Positions 22,903 through 31,307 are shown, counted from the first letter of the stretch. The stretch is DNA of 64,000 bases from Bradyrhizobium huanghuaihaiense (GCF_007830635.1 NZ_VLLA01000001.1:777868-841867), one strand, 5' to 3'. Notes: a model not told the origin generated them from the sequence alone. Program-made: numbers and translations.

Positions 22903-23961
22903 TTACGTCGGAACGGCGATTTCGCAAACTAGCCCTTCCGCGCGCCAATCAAAATGCACCTTGCCGCCAAGTGGGCTGATCGTTCCTTCGATGAGGCGGC
23001 TACCAAAGCCCTTGCGTTCGGGCGCATTTATCCTCGGACCGCCCAATTCGGTCCAGCGGAGCATTAGCTGTCCATCCTCGGTGCGCGACCACGCCAATCC
23101 AATCCAGCCTTTCGCGTTAGATAGCGCTCCATACTTAGCAGCGTTGGTCGCTAATTCATGCAAAACCACAGCAATCGCCTGCGCAGTGGTGGGTTCTAAT
23201 ACGATTTGCAGACCCTCCATTACAATCCGCTTGTCGTGGCCTTCTTGGAGATAAGGGGCGAACTCCTGCTTGGCGATCGCCGAGACCTCGGCTCCTATCC
23301 ACCGCGTTTCAACAAACAGCGAGTGAACATTTGCCATCGCTTGGATGCGCCCGCTGATCACTTCCTTGAGGCCCTCGGAAGTGTCCGACTGAGAAAGATT
23401 AATGATTGCCTGTACGTTCGCGAGGATGTTCTTGCTTCGGTGCTCCGCCTCGCGAGCCAGAATGCGAATTTGCTCCTGAGCTCGCTTGTGCTCGGTAATA
23501 TCTCTAGCAATCTTAGATGCACCAATGATGTTGCCATGGGCATCCTTGACAGGTGAAACGGTCAGCGAAACGACGATTGAGCTACCATCCCTACGTCGCC
23601 GAACAGTCTCAAAATGGTCAACGCGCTCACCTCGCCGAATGCGAGTTAAAATCTCGCGTTCTTCGTTTTGTCGGTCCGGCGGGATCACAAGCGTTATAGG
23701 CTGGCCGATCGCCTCGGCGGCTGAATAGCCGAAGATGCGCTCAGCCCCCCTGTTCCAGCTTGTAATAATGCCGTCCAAATTTTTGCTAACGATCACGTCG
23801 TCGCTATTTTCAACTATTGAGGCCAGCAGATTGGCCAAGCGCTCGGCACGTTCCGAGGCCGGCTCGTTGACCGGAGATTCCCGTTGAAGTCCCGCTTCTC
23901 CTTTGATCGCCAATAAGACCCCCAAACCCAGATGCTGCACTGCCATTGGTGTGCCAATCAT
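22903..23961 (-). CDS. PAS-domain HWE-type sensor histidine kinase
   Basis: This is a predicted cytosolic sensor kinase. A PAS domain (about residues 40-160: DGIITSWNRGAERIFGYSAAEAIGQ ... PVKDAHGNIIGASKIARDITEHKRA) is followed by the HWE/HisKA_2 phosphoacceptor region EAEHRSKNILANVQAI (His within). The ATPase domain has VLHELATNAAKYGALS (N box) and GFGSRLIEG. No response regulator is adjacent. Upstream ATGs at 23961 and 23946 are both possible starts and neither has a strong ribosome site. It lies at the edge of the repair block, beside the IS5-like stub; the signal is unknown. Confidence 0.9.
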   Translation of the reverse strand: MIGTPMAVQHLGLGVLLAIKGEAGLQRESPVNEPASERAERLANLLASIVENSDDVIVSKNLDGIITSWNRGAERIFGYSAAEAIGQPITLVIPPDRQNEEREILTRIRRGERVDHFETVRRRRDGSSIVVSLTVSPVKDAHGNIIGASKIARDITEHKRAQEQIRILAREAEHRSKNILANVQAIINLSQSDTSEGLKEVISGRIQAMANVHSLFVETRWIGAEVSAIAKQEFAPYLQEGHDKRIVMEGLQIVLEPTTAQAIAVVLHELATNAAKYGALSNAKGWIGLAWSRTEDGQLMLRWTELGGPRINAPERKGFGSRLIEGTISPLGGKVHFDWRAEGLVCEIAVPT

Positions 23962-24115
23962 AGCACCGAAAGCAAAGGCAAGAAGGTGTCCATTGGGACG
24001 GTTTCAGCGGAAATTGTCGGTCTCCTTCTACTCGGTAAGTGCCCAAGGGGCTGCCCTGAAGCGTTGCGTCTGGACAGACCGCCGTGATTCAAACTCCCGA
24101 ACTGTGGCTCGAATC

Positions 24116-24202
24116 ATGCGCTACGAACTCACCGATGGGGAATGGGCTGCCGATAGACCGCAGAGTATCGGGAGGAGTCGAAGGAACGGCGACGTACCCT
24201 GA
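24116..24202 (+). mobile_element. IS5-family transposase stub
   Basis: The frame starts MRYELTDGEWAA, the characteristic opening of one IS5-family transposase subgroup, then loses similarity and stops after 28 codons. Only the extreme 5' end of the gene is left and no terminal inverted repeat pair was found. It lies just before a terminator hairpin and the ligD relic, consistent with a past insertion and deletion here. Confidence 0.45.
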
Positions 24203-24237
24203 GCGTTAGGGATTCGTGGGAAAAGTACGAGTACACT

Positions 24238-24269
24238 GCCCGCCGTTGCTCAGCTTCGGCGGGCTTTTT
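24238..24269 (+). terminator. Rho-independent terminator-like hairpin
   Basis: GCCCGCCG (24238-24245), an 11-nt loop, CGGCGGGC (24257-24264) and TTTTT form a strong 8-bp stem with a U tract on the plus strand. No intact plus-strand gene ends here, so it may be left from the IS element or from an unannotated small transcript. Confidence 0.6.
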
Positions 24270-24299
24270 GTGAGTTGCGTTGTGATTAAGCGTTTAGAG

Positions 24300-24499
24300 A
24301 TGCCGGGGTTCATTAAACCCCAGCTTGCCACCCTGAAGCCGAAGACTCCGAAGGGGACCAGTGGATTCACGAAATCAAATACGACGGCTACCGCGTCCAG
24401 CTGCATATCAATAGCGGTAAAAAGAAGATCTTCACCCGCTGGACCAAACGCTTTGCAACCATTGCCGGCGCCTTCGACATTACCGGTCAAGCCAAATAA
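24300..24499 (+). pseudogene. 5' fragment of a ligD-type DNA ligase, frameshifted
   Basis: The frame opens MPGFIKPQLATLKPKTPKG, then after a one-base loss continues in another frame as DQWIHEIKYDGYRVQLH ... KKKIFTRWTKRFATIAGAFDI and stops at a TAA (24497-24499). EIKYDGYR is the adenylation motif of LigD ligase domains. Everything after about residue 65 is missing. It overlaps in content with the relic at 6510 (IFTR..WT), so the two are remains of two different ligase copies and not halves of one gene. Confidence 0.8.
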
Positions 24500-24694
24500 G
24501 CGAGCATGGTGCTGTCTTCGATGAGAGGGACGGTGGCGATCAATTGCTTGAAGCGACGTCGCCGGCGACAGACCAGACCACGGCAGACGGCCAACGCCTC
24601 CTAGACAGACGTGGTCGCGTTCGAGTTTTGCGGCGCTGATCAGTGACTAAATTAATCGGTAGCGTTTGCAGTCGGCCCCGGCGCTTGCAGTGCA

Positions 24695-25327
24695 TCAGCG
24701 ATTGAACTCGTCGCCGTCTCCGCGCGGAGCTATGCCCGTGACACGCTGCACGAACTGCGGTGCGCGTATCTCGCTGCGCTCGCGCGGCGGCGGGCGCTCG
24801 GAGGGATCCCGGCCCACCTTGGCCCGTAGCTCGACCAGGTCGGTGAAGATGTCCGCCTGGCGGCGGAGTTCGTCCGCGATCATCGGCGGCTGGCTGGCGA
24901 CGCTGGAGACCACCGTGACGCGGACGCCGCGGCGCTGCACCGCCTCGACCAGCGAGCGGAAATCGCCATCGCCGGAAAGCAGGATCATCTCGTCGACATG
25001 TGGGGCGAGTTCCATGGCATGGACCGTGAGCTCGATGCGCATGTCGCCCTTGACCTTGCGGCGCCCGGAGGCGTCGACGTATTCCTTGGTTGCCTTGGTC
25101 ACGACGGTGTAGCCGTTGTAGTCGAGCCAGTCGACCAGCGGCCGGATCGAGGAGTACTCCTGATCCTCTATGATGGCCGTGTAGTAGAACGCGCGGAGCA
25201 GCGTGCCGCGGCCCTGGAATTCGCTCAGGAGGCGCTTGTAGTCGATGTCGAATCCGAGCGACTTGGCGGTGCCGTAAAGGTTGGGGCCATCGATGAAGAG
25301 CGCAATCTTGGCTGGTGAGGACGACAT
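24695..25327 (-). CDS. NYN-domain (LabA/DUF88-type) protein
   Basis: This is a predicted PIN-like nuclease or RNA-processing protein. The NYN fold is visible as IALFIDGPNLYGTAKSLG (first acidic residue and Asn), GDMRIELTVHAM (the usual K-G-x-D-x-x-L-x-x-D region, here D-M-R-I-E), MILLSGDGDFRSLVEAVQRRGVRVTVVS (acidic DGDF), and MIADELRRQADIFTDL. Residues after 165 are a disordered Arg/Pro/Glu-rich tail. At 210 aa it fits the family. It stands alone on the minus strand with long flanks. Confidence 0.9.
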   Translation of the reverse strand: MSSSPAKIALFIDGPNLYGTAKSLGFDIDYKRLLSEFQGRGTLLRAFYYTAIIEDQEYSSIRPLVDWLDYNGYTVVTKATKEYVDASGRRKVKGDMRIELTVHAMELAPHVDEMILLSGDGDFRSLVEAVQRRGVRVTVVSSVASQPPMIADELRRQADIFTDLVELRAKVGRDPSERPPPRERSEIRAPQFVQRVTGIAPRGDGDEFNR

Positions 25328-25641
25328 TTTGCGCGCTCGAATTCGTCCGGTGCGGCGTCGCGGCCGTACGGGCTCCGGTTATGGGTACTGAAGCGATCCG
25401 AAGTCGCGGTGGGGCGGCTTGTCAGTCGCCGCTCACACTGCTCACCCAATATCCGGGCGGAAGCAGACGCGCTCTCATTCATCGGACATGCCCGAGGCAT
25501 GCCATCAATGGAGCCAATTGTAGCACGAATGTCTGATGCCCGACATTAATTTTCAACGTAGCGATGCGGATCGTTTGGGTTTCAAAATCGTTTTTCAGTA
25601 ACAGTTGAACCTGCGCCACGAAGCAAAGACAGACGATAGCA
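25328..25641. other. Intergenic, nothing found
   Basis: No supportable gene. It holds the upstream region of the NYN gene on one side and of the small plus-strand gene on the other. Between about 25500 and 25580 it is AT-richer than the surroundings, as a promoter region would be, but I cannot place boxes with confidence. Confidence 0.4.
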
Positions 25642-25884
25642 ATGCCGGATCAACTTGCCCTTTTTGAAATTCGCCTGAGAAAACGCGGCCGGGCTTTTCG
25701 GTGGCAAGTCTGCACGACCGATGGTCGCGCCGTCTTGCAGGGCTCGGAAGGCAGCCGGACCGCCGCCAGGTACCAAGGTCATCGCGCGCTCTTTCTGATG
25801 CTGGTGGCTTCGGCCTATCGACCGCCCCGGTCCAGGCATGCCGGCGGGAGCCATGCGCGACGAAGCCGTTCATCAGCCAGTTGA
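25642..25884 (+). CDS. Hypothetical 80-aa protein
   Basis: The first 62 residues look like a small alpha/beta protein (DQLALFEIRLRKRGRAFRWQVCTTDGRAVLQGSEGSRTAARYQGHRALFLMLV), with a Trp-Gln-Val-Cys strand and an Arg/Ala helix. The last 20 residues (RSRHAGGSHARRSRSS) are low-complexity and may be out-of-frame tail. The ribosome site is weak. Similar short proteins are widespread in rhizobia without known function. Confidence 0.5.
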   Translation: MPDQLALFEIRLRKRGRAFRWQVCTTDGRAVLQGSEGSRTAARYQGHRALFLMLVASAYRPPRSRHAGGSHARRSRSSAS

Positions 25885-26014
25885 TGGGGGGGCGCGTATT
25901 AGAAAGCTCCAGCTCCAATCCGTAATTTTACGGAATCCAAATCTCGCGGCGACTGTGTTGTAGTGTCAGGGCACCGGGCAGACGACATTTCAATCAGCAA
26001 TCGATATTCCGGTG

Positions 26015-26049
26015 GGCCGCAGGCCGATTGGCTGCGGCCATTTATTTTT
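26015..26049 (+). terminator. Terminator-like hairpin, possible end of a small RNA
   Basis: GGCCGCA (26015-26021), loop, TGCGGCC (26033-26039), then ATTTATTTTT gives a plus-strand intrinsic terminator. A smaller hairpin (CCGTAATTTTACGG, about 25919-25932) lies upstream. No coding gene fits between them, so a roughly 130-nt small RNA ending here is conceivable. Confidence 0.45.
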
Positions 26050-26154
26050 GGGTTCCGCTTGCGAGCCTGATCTACGGCCATCCGCTTATCGGCCGGATCA
26101 ACTGTCCCCCGGGGGCTCTCTGAAGCGCTGCCGATAGTCGTCCTGCTACCGTTT

Positions 26155-27285
26155 TCAGTTGCCCCTAAACGCTGCCCCGGGAGCCGGCTCCCACGCCGTG
26201 TCGATTGGCGCCGCCGAACGTGCAGCGCGCGCCGAAAGCTGGCGGTCCGGCGCCGGGCGTCTGCGTAGTATCTTCTGGTAGACCCGGACATAATCGGTCG
26301 CCATGCGGGCAGAAGAGAACCGGTCCTCGAATCTGGAACGGATGATCCTGCGGTCGAGCGCCAGCAAATGGGGAATGGCCCGCACGGCCTGGTCGACGTC
26401 GGATACGATGCATCCCGTCACCCCATCTTCGACGATCTCCGGCACCGACCCGCAGCGAAATGCGAGCACCGGCGTGCCGCATGCCATCGCTTCGATCATG
26501 ACCAGGCCGAACGGCTCGGGCCAGTCGATCGGAAACAGCAACCCGGCCGCCTGGCCGAGAAACTCGCTCTTGGCATTCTCGCAGATCTCGCCGACGAACT
26601 CGATTCCCGGCCCCTCCAGCATCGGGGCGACCACGTCCCGGAAGTAGGCATCGTCCGCCTTGTCGACCTTTGCCGCGATCTTGAGCGGAAGACCGGCCTG
26701 CCGCGCAATCGCGATCGCGCGGTCGGGCCGTTTCTCAGGCGAGATGCGCCCCAAGAAAGCAAGATAACCGCCTCTCGGCTGGAAGTTCGGCGTCAGCAGA
26801 TCGAGCGGCAGTCCATGATGGACGGTTGCGACGAAGTTCGCGCCCGACAGCGGCGTCCGCTGCGCGTTCGAAATCGAAACCAGCGGCATGTCGGAGAACC
26901 GGCGGTAGAACGGCATGTGGTCGGCGAGGTCCTGCCTGCCGTGCAGGGTGGTCAACGCCCTGCCGCGCTCGAAACGGAAAAGCGGGAAATGCAGGTAATC
27001 GATGTGGAAATGGAGGACATCAAACTCGCTGGCGCGCTCGGCTACCTTGTCGAGCATAACCATATGGTGGGGCAGGGGATCGCGGACGCCCGGATCGAGG
27101 CGCAACGCGCGCGGGATGCAAGGCACCAGTTCGGCGGAGGTGATGGAATCTCCGCTCGCGAACAGAGTCACCCGATGTCCTTGCCGGACGAGTTCCTCGG
27201 TCAGGTATGAAACGACCCGCTCCGTTCCGCCGTAGAGCCGAGGCGGAACGCTCTCGAATAGCGGAGCGATCTGCGCAATTCTCAT
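26155..27285 (-). CDS. Glycosyltransferase family 4
   Basis: This is a predicted retaining GT-B glycosyltransferase moving a sugar from a nucleotide donor. The N-terminal acceptor domain begins MRIAQIAPLFESVPPRLYGGTERVVSYLTEELVRQGH (Gly-rich loop). The C-terminal donor domain has LAFLGRISPEKRPDRAI (diphosphate-binding) and the E-x7-E motif EPFGLVMIEAMACGTPVLAF. At 376 aa it is a normal length. The ATG at 27285 follows GGAGAG. It is 13 nt after rpoH and probably co-transcribed. A role in stress-linked glycan or trehalose-type synthesis is possible but not shown. Confidence 0.92.
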   Translation of the reverse strand: MRIAQIAPLFESVPPRLYGGTERVVSYLTEELVRQGHRVTLFASGDSITSAELVPCIPRALRLDPGVRDPLPHHMVMLDKVAERASEFDVLHFHIDYLHFPLFRFERGRALTTLHGRQDLADHMPFYRRFSDMPLVSISNAQRTPLSGANFVATVHHGLPLDLLTPNFQPRGGYLAFLGRISPEKRPDRAIAIARQAGLPLKIAAKVDKADDAYFRDVVAPMLEGPGIEFVGEICENAKSEFLGQAAGLLFPIDWPEPFGLVMIEAMACGTPVLAFRCGSVPEIVEDGVTGCIVSDVDQAVRAIPHLLALDRRIIRSRFEDRFSSARMATDYVRVYQKILRRRPAPDRQLSARAARSAAPIDTAWEPAPGAAFRGN

Positions 27286-27298
27286 TTGCGTCTCTCCG

Positions 27299-28210
27299 TC
27301 ATCGCCCCCGCCGTTCACCGATCGGCAGGAGCGTTCCATCGAGCCGGGCGCTCAGTGCGCTCCTAATCTTTTGCAGCGCACGAACTTCGATCTGGCGAAT
27401 CCGTTCGCGCGACACGCCGAAGGTCGGGCCAAGTTCGTCCAATGTCTTCGGCCGTTCCGCCAAGAAGCGCGCTTCGATGATGTGACGCTCCCGGGAAGTC
27501 AGGGCAGCCAGTGCGTCTTCGAGTGCGGAACGGACCCGTTCGCGATCGACCCTTTCGGACAACAGGCTTTCGGGGTCTGGCGACGGATCAACCAGGCAAT
27601 CTTGCATTTGCTCCGAGCCGTCCTGCTGGGTCAGCGTCAAGTTGAGCGAAATGTCGCCGCGGATCCTGCCATTCATCTCGACGACCTCCCGGGGAAGGAC
27701 CTGCAGCTGTTCGGCGATGTAACCAACCTGGTCCGGCGACAGGTCGGCTTCCTCGCCTGCCGAAATCTGGCTCTTGAGTTTCCGGAGCTTGAAAAACAAC
27801 TTCTTCTGGGCCGCCGTGGTGCCGATTTTCACTAAGGACCAGGACTTCAGAACGTACTCATGAAGGGTCGCCTTGATCCACCACATCGCATAGGTGGCAA
27901 GCCGGACGCCTTTTTCGGGCTTGAACCGCTTGACCGCCAGCATCAGGCCGACATTCGCTTCCGAGATCAGGTCGGCGACGGGAAGGCCGTAGCCGCGATA
28001 TCGAAGGGCGAGCTTCGCGGCCAACCGAAGGTGACTGGTCACCAGGCGATAGGCCGCTTCGCGATCGCCGTCCTCTCGCCAACGGCGTGCGTACATCGCC
28101 TCGTCGGCCGGATCCAGCAGCGGAAATTTGCGAATGGCGGCGAGGTAGCGGGGGAGCCCGCCGTCCGAGTGAAGCGGAGGCAGATTCGACACGATTGAAA
28201 GGGTGCTCAT
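27299..28210 (-). CDS. rpoH: Heat-shock sigma factor RpoH (sigma-32)
   Basis: This sigma factor directs RNA polymerase to heat-shock promoters. The 303-aa protein shows region 1.2/2 (LPRYLAAIRKFPLLDPADE; ADLISEANVGLMLAVKRF; RLATYAMWWIKATLHEYVL), the RpoH box (AQKKLFFKLRKLK), region 3, and region 4.2 (TLDELGPTFGVSRERIRQIEVRALQKIR). The ATG at 28210 sits behind AGGAGGAA. Rhizobia carry several rpoH copies; this one heads a heat-shock island with groESL and five hsp20 genes. Four promoters in the window fit a heat-shock pattern, so they are likely targets. The glycosyltransferase follows. Confidence 0.95.
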   Translation of the reverse strand: MSTLSIVSNLPPLHSDGGLPRYLAAIRKFPLLDPADEAMYARRWREDGDREAAYRLVTSHLRLAAKLALRYRGYGLPVADLISEANVGLMLAVKRFKPEKGVRLATYAMWWIKATLHEYVLKSWSLVKIGTTAAQKKLFFKLRKLKSQISAGEEADLSPDQVGYIAEQLQVLPREVVEMNGRIRGDISLNLTLTQQDGSEQMQDCLVDPSPDPESLLSERVDRERVRSALEDALAALTSRERHIIEARFLAERPKTLDELGPTFGVSRERIRQIEVRALQKIRSALSARLDGTLLPIGERRGR

Positions 28211-28245
28211 TTCCAATTCCTCCTTAGAGCAAAGTGGGGTTCGAG

Positions 28246-29055
28246 CTACGGGCATGGGCTTGGGCCCTGACGGCGCCCTAAGTGCCTCATGCAGCCGGCG
28301 ACCACAAAATGTCGTGGCGCCCGAAATGTTCCTTCGAGATTTGAATGACGTAGCGAATTGCGGCGGGACCGGTTATGCGGCGTGTGCTGGCGCTGGCATG
28401 GCGTTAACCGCCGGAACGTTCGCGCCCTGAGCGCCAGCAGCTCAGGCTGGACCTCGTGCTGGAGCGAAGGCCTCCCAGGCATGCCTTCGGTGATTGCCTG
28501 GTCGATCAATATTCGATCCACGTCCAGGCCATCAGGTTTCGCCATCCATGCTCCCATCCGCACCGCCGCCATGGGCGAAGTCCAACCTTTCTCGCCGCGG
28601 CGATCGGTCCGGACGAACCGCACCGGAACGGCCTTGCCGTAGCTGTCCTGAAGGGCACCTAGTCCGAGCCACCCGAAGGTTTCGTCCCAGAAGGCCTGCT
28701 TCATTTTTGCGGTGCCCGCTCTGGGGTGGTCTGCACGACGGACGGAAAGCCGCTGACGGTTGGCGCAAAGGATCGCGGCCCCGAGCGTCGGAAAACTGAG
28801 CTCAACTGTCACGAGTGGGTCGTCATCACCGATCCATTCCATCAGCGGCTCGAAAGACGGGAAGCCGCGCCGCTCGACGATAAAGACGTAAACCCCTTGC
28901 TGCGGGCTGTTCTCGTGATCATGGCGCCGCCGCGCCGGCCGCGAGCTACCGCATCCCGTGCGAATGCCGGCGGGTTCAGCGATGGTCTTTCGATCATTGT
29001 CGTTCGCGGCAGTGCGCCTCTTGGGAGCTAAGGCCGAGCAGCATGGTTCACCCAT
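28246..29055 (-). pseudogene. Degraded NDUFS4-like (ETC complex I subunit-like) domain gene
   Basis: The open frame contains VERRGFPSFEPLMEWIGDDDPLVTVELSFPT, matching the intact paralogue at 47855-48568 (FERRSAPYIEPLMGWTGDDDTLSQVELSFPS). Its later part (WDETFGWLGLGALQDSYG, ILIDQAITEGMPGRPSLQHEVQPELLAL) matches the C-terminal companion domain of such proteins. Upstream homology (DAV...MITRTARSKG) lies in another frame, and the last 40 residues are not protein-like. It is therefore probably frameshifted on both sides. It is beside rpoH and a PDIC-tailed small gene, as if a copy of the 47.8-51.8 kb cluster. Confidence 0.55.
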
Positions 29056-29078
29056 GCTCTTGCGACCAGTCCGTCAGG

Positions 29079-29318
29079 TCAGGAAGAGCACCCCTTGCAG
29101 ATGTCCGGGACAATGTCTTCGGCGCGGAAAACCGGGTTCCTGTCGCCGGCACGGTTGGACCTTGTGCTTCGACCGGACGGTATCTGCTGCGGTGCCTCCG
29201 TCTGAACGACGGCGTTCGAACCGCTATGCTGCTTCAGCTTCGTTCGCTGCGCAGCGGCCGCTTCGCTTGCGCTGAAGAGCGTGGCGAACGCGATAAAAGC
29301 TGCGAGTACACCGTGCAT
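29079..29318 (-). CDS. Small secreted protein with C-terminal PDICKGC motif (79 aa)
   Basis: MHGVLAAFIAFATLFSASEAAAA is a signal peptide with cleavage likely after the Ala run. The mature part is polar and ends DIVPDICKGCSS. A second small secreted protein at 51543-51758 ends TIIPDICTGC, so the two Cys in PDIC-x-GC are the conserved feature, suggesting a metal, heme or disulfide role in the periplasm. The ATG at 29318 follows GGAGGAGGAA. The family is otherwise unknown to me. Confidence 0.65.
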   Translation of the reverse strand: MHGVLAAFIAFATLFSASEAAAAQRTKLKQHSGSNAVVQTEAPQQIPSGRSTRSNRAGDRNPVFRAEDIVPDICKGCSS

Positions 29319-29619
29319 CGTTCCTCCTCCACATCCTCCTGAAAGCAACGTGGACCGCCTAACAGCCATCTCCCTGCGGGATCTGGCGCCAGTCCTACAA
29401 AGGCCTTAGCGGCGGTGGATTTAGGAAAGCGGCGCGGGCGGTCAAGAGGTGCGAATGCCCGGGACTAGAGGGCCGCGCTTGCTCGAGTCATGGGTTTCGA
29501 CTGCGTCAAATGTCGGTCACTCGATAAGTCCGGGTGCGAAACGGGTCAGGCCGCACGCTTGATGGCTTTACCGAAGCCACTCCCGTGTTGAAAATTGTAA
29601 GACGCGCGCCGGCCGGGAT

Positions 29620-29647
29620 CTTGAAACCAAGCCGAACGCTTCTAGTT
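29620..29647 (+). promoter_or_regulatory. Heat-shock (RpoH-type) promoter of hsp20-1
   Basis: CTTGAAAC, 14 nt, then CTAGTT. The identical layout CTTGAAAC-N14-CTAGTT occurs ahead of the hsp20 gene at 49657 (49795-49768). Related CTTGAA-based sites precede groES and the hsp20 at 53115. The predicted start is about 100 nt before the ATG, matching the length of a ROSE leader. Confidence 0.6.
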
Positions 29648-29654
29648 CTTTTAG

Positions 29655-29754
29655 TGTCACTAGCGTGACGCCGGATGCCGTCAGGGTCCGGCCAAGGCCG
29701 CCGGAGAATGCGCCGGCGTTGCTCTTTCCATGTTGCTCAAAGGAGGATGTGGTT
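29655..29754 (+). ncRNA. ROSE-type RNA thermometer, hsp20-1 leader
   Basis: The leader is GC-rich with several hairpins and ends in CCATGTTGCTC-AAAGGAGGAT just before the start codon. TTGCTC pairs with the Shine-Dalgarno AGGAGGA, which is the defining 3' hairpin of ROSE elements that block hsp translation at normal temperature in rhizobia. The last 30 nt are almost identical to those of the leader at 49658. Confidence 0.8.
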
Positions 29755-30207
29755 ATGAGAACCTACGATCTGTCTCCGTTTTGGCGTTCGAGCGTCGGGT
29801 TCGATCGCCTGTTTGATCTCGTCAACGACACGATGAACGACAGCGATGATTATCCGCTGTATGACATCGAGCGTATCGACGAGGACCAGTACCAGATTTC
29901 ACTGGCGCTGGCCGGCTTCAGCCCGGAAGAGATCACCATCACCGCGGAGCGATCGACGCTCACCGTCGAGGGCCACAAGGCGAACAAGGGTGATCACGAC
30001 TATCTGTATCAGGGAATCTCAATGCGGCCGTTCCGCCGCGTCTTCAACCTGGCGGACTTTGTCCAGGTGAAAGACGCCGCCTTCGAAAGCGGTATGCTGA
30101 AGATTGCACTGGTTCGGGAAGTGCCGGAGGCGATGAAGCCGCGTCGCATAATGATCGAAGTCGCAGGCAACGAAAACCAGCAAATCGAGCAGAAGCAGGC
30201 GGCCTGA
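29755..30207 (+). CDS. Small heat-shock protein Hsp20 (class A-like)
   Basis: This ATP-independent holdase chaperone has 150 aa. MRTYDLSPFWRSSVGFDRLFDLVN is the IbpA-like N-terminus, and the alpha-crystallin domain spans about 35-130 (YDIERIDEDQYQISLALAGFSPEEITITAERSTLTVEG ... FNLADFVQVKDAAFESGMLKIALVREVPE). The tail PRRIMIE supplies the I-x-I contact. The ATG at 29755 is set by the ROSE Shine-Dalgarno. It pairs with the second Hsp20 gene 96 nt downstream, and a paralogous pair lies inverted at 48622-49657. Confidence 0.95.
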   Translation: MRTYDLSPFWRSSVGFDRLFDLVNDTMNDSDDYPLYDIERIDEDQYQISLALAGFSPEEITITAERSTLTVEGHKANKGDHDYLYQGISMRPFRRVFNLADFVQVKDAAFESGMLKIALVREVPEAMKPRRIMIEVAGNENQQIEQKQAA

Positions 30208-30303
30208 CGGAGTTCCGTTCAAAGTGTCGAACTGCCTGTGCGCGGCGCCGCCGCGTGCAGGTGAGTTCTGACCGGCAAAACTGTGGAACAAAGGAGGACA
30301 ATT

Positions 30304-30789
30304 ATGGCACTACGCGATCTGATACCGTGGAACAACGGCTCTCGTGATCTGAGCCTGAATCGCAATGAGCCCAATCCGTTTCTCGTGCTTCACCGCGAGA
30401 TGAATCGGCTGTTCGACGATACGTTTCGCTCGTTCGATATCGCCCCGTTCAGCTCTCAGGCAATGGGATGGCCGAGCGTCGAGGTCAACGAGACTGACAC
30501 GGAGGTTAAGGTCGTCGCCGAACTTCCCGGCCTCCAGGAGAAGGACGTCAATGTCGAACTCTGGGACGGCCTGTTGACCATTAGCGGCGAGAAGAAGAAC
30601 GAGACCGAGGACAAGGAGCGACGCTTTACCGAGCGCTACTACGGGCGCTTCGAGCGTTCCATCCCGATCGATGACGTCGACCAGGACAAGGTCGTGGCGT
30701 CGTTCAAGGATGGCGTTCTCACCGTGACGCTGGCGAAGTTACCGAGCGAACGGCAGAAGGTGAAACGGATTGCCATCAACGGCAAGTAA
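30304..30789 (+). CDS. Small heat-shock protein Hsp20 (class C-like)
   Basis: 161 aa: MALRDLIPWNNGSRD, then NPFLVLHREMNRLFDDTFRSFD, then an alpha-crystallin domain (WPSVEVNETDTEVKVVAELPGLQEKDVNVELWDGLLTISGEKK ... FERSIPIDDVDQDKVVASFKDGVLTVTLAK). The C-terminal KRIAINGK carries I-x-I. It belongs to the group with the N-terminal W-N-N-G start, distinct from its upstream neighbour; the two classes often act as mixed partners. The site AAAGGAGGACAATT precedes the ATG without the full ROSE pattern, so regulation may come from read-through transcription. Confidence 0.95.
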   Translation: MALRDLIPWNNGSRDLSLNRNEPNPFLVLHREMNRLFDDTFRSFDIAPFSSQAMGWPSVEVNETDTEVKVVAELPGLQEKDVNVELWDGLLTISGEKKNETEDKERRFTERYYGRFERSIPIDDVDQDKVVASFKDGVLTVTLAKLPSERQKVKRIAINGK

Positions 30790-30910
30790 CCGCGGCGCGG
30801 GCGGGCGCTTGCGGCCTCGTCCGCACCGGCGGTTTGTCATCCACCAGTTCAGTCGTACCGCGGCTGATCTCAGAATGAGACTGAAAGGAGCTATGTAAGG
30901 AGTTGCAGCC

Positions 30911-31273
30911 ATGAACACCGTCTGGAAAAAAGATATGATCGCTGATGTGGTAGGTCTTGTGATCGGCCTGGGCCTGTTCTTTTCGCCTTGGGCCGTGGGA
31001 TTCTCCACTGAAAGCCCGATGAACTGGAATGCCTGGCTAAGTGGCATCATGATCGCTGCGCTTGCTGTAGCAGCGCTGGCGCTGTTTGCCGAGTGGCCGG
31101 AGTGGCTGACTCTCGCGGCCGGCGTTTGGGTCGCGGTGTCGCCGTGGGTGCTGCATTTCTCGTCTAACGCAACCATCACACCGCTCCACGTCATCGCCGG
31201 AATTCTGGTGGCGGCTGTTGCGGCTTTGCGACTCTGGTATATGCACCAGAGCTATCCCCGTGTGACAGCCTGA
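30911..31273 (+). CDS. SPW-repeat membrane protein
   Basis: This 120-aa integral membrane protein has four predicted helices and two SPW repeats (FFSPWAVGF near residue 26 and VSPWVLHF near 77), the signature of the SPW family. The function is unknown; proteins of this type and HdeD-like proteins often sit in stress-tolerance loci. The ATG at 30911 follows AAGGAG. It is downstream of the hsp20 pair and before a strong hairpin. Confidence 0.85.
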   Translation: MNTVWKKDMIADVVGLVIGLGLFFSPWAVGFSTESPMNWNAWLSGIMIAALAVAALALFAEWPEWLTLAAGVWVAVSPWVLHFSSNATITPLHVIAGILVAAVAALRLWYMHQSYPRVTA

Positions 31274-31280
31274 TACTTGG

Positions 31281-31307
31281 CAAGGGAGGCCTGCACGGCC
31301 TCCCTTG
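31281..31307 (+). terminator. Strong hairpin terminator after the SPW gene
   Basis: CAAGGGAGGCC and GGCCTCCCTTG form an 11-bp perfect stem with a 5-nt loop, followed by TCCTTTG. The T tract is weak, but the position, 7 nt after the SPW stop, suits transcription termination or RNA 3'-end protection of the hsp20 operon. Confidence 0.6.

Noticed and set aside
24080..24120. GATTCAAACTCCCG sequence suggesting a tRNA T-arm or attachment site
   Set aside because: No complementary T-stem, anticodon arm or acceptor stem can be built on either strand.
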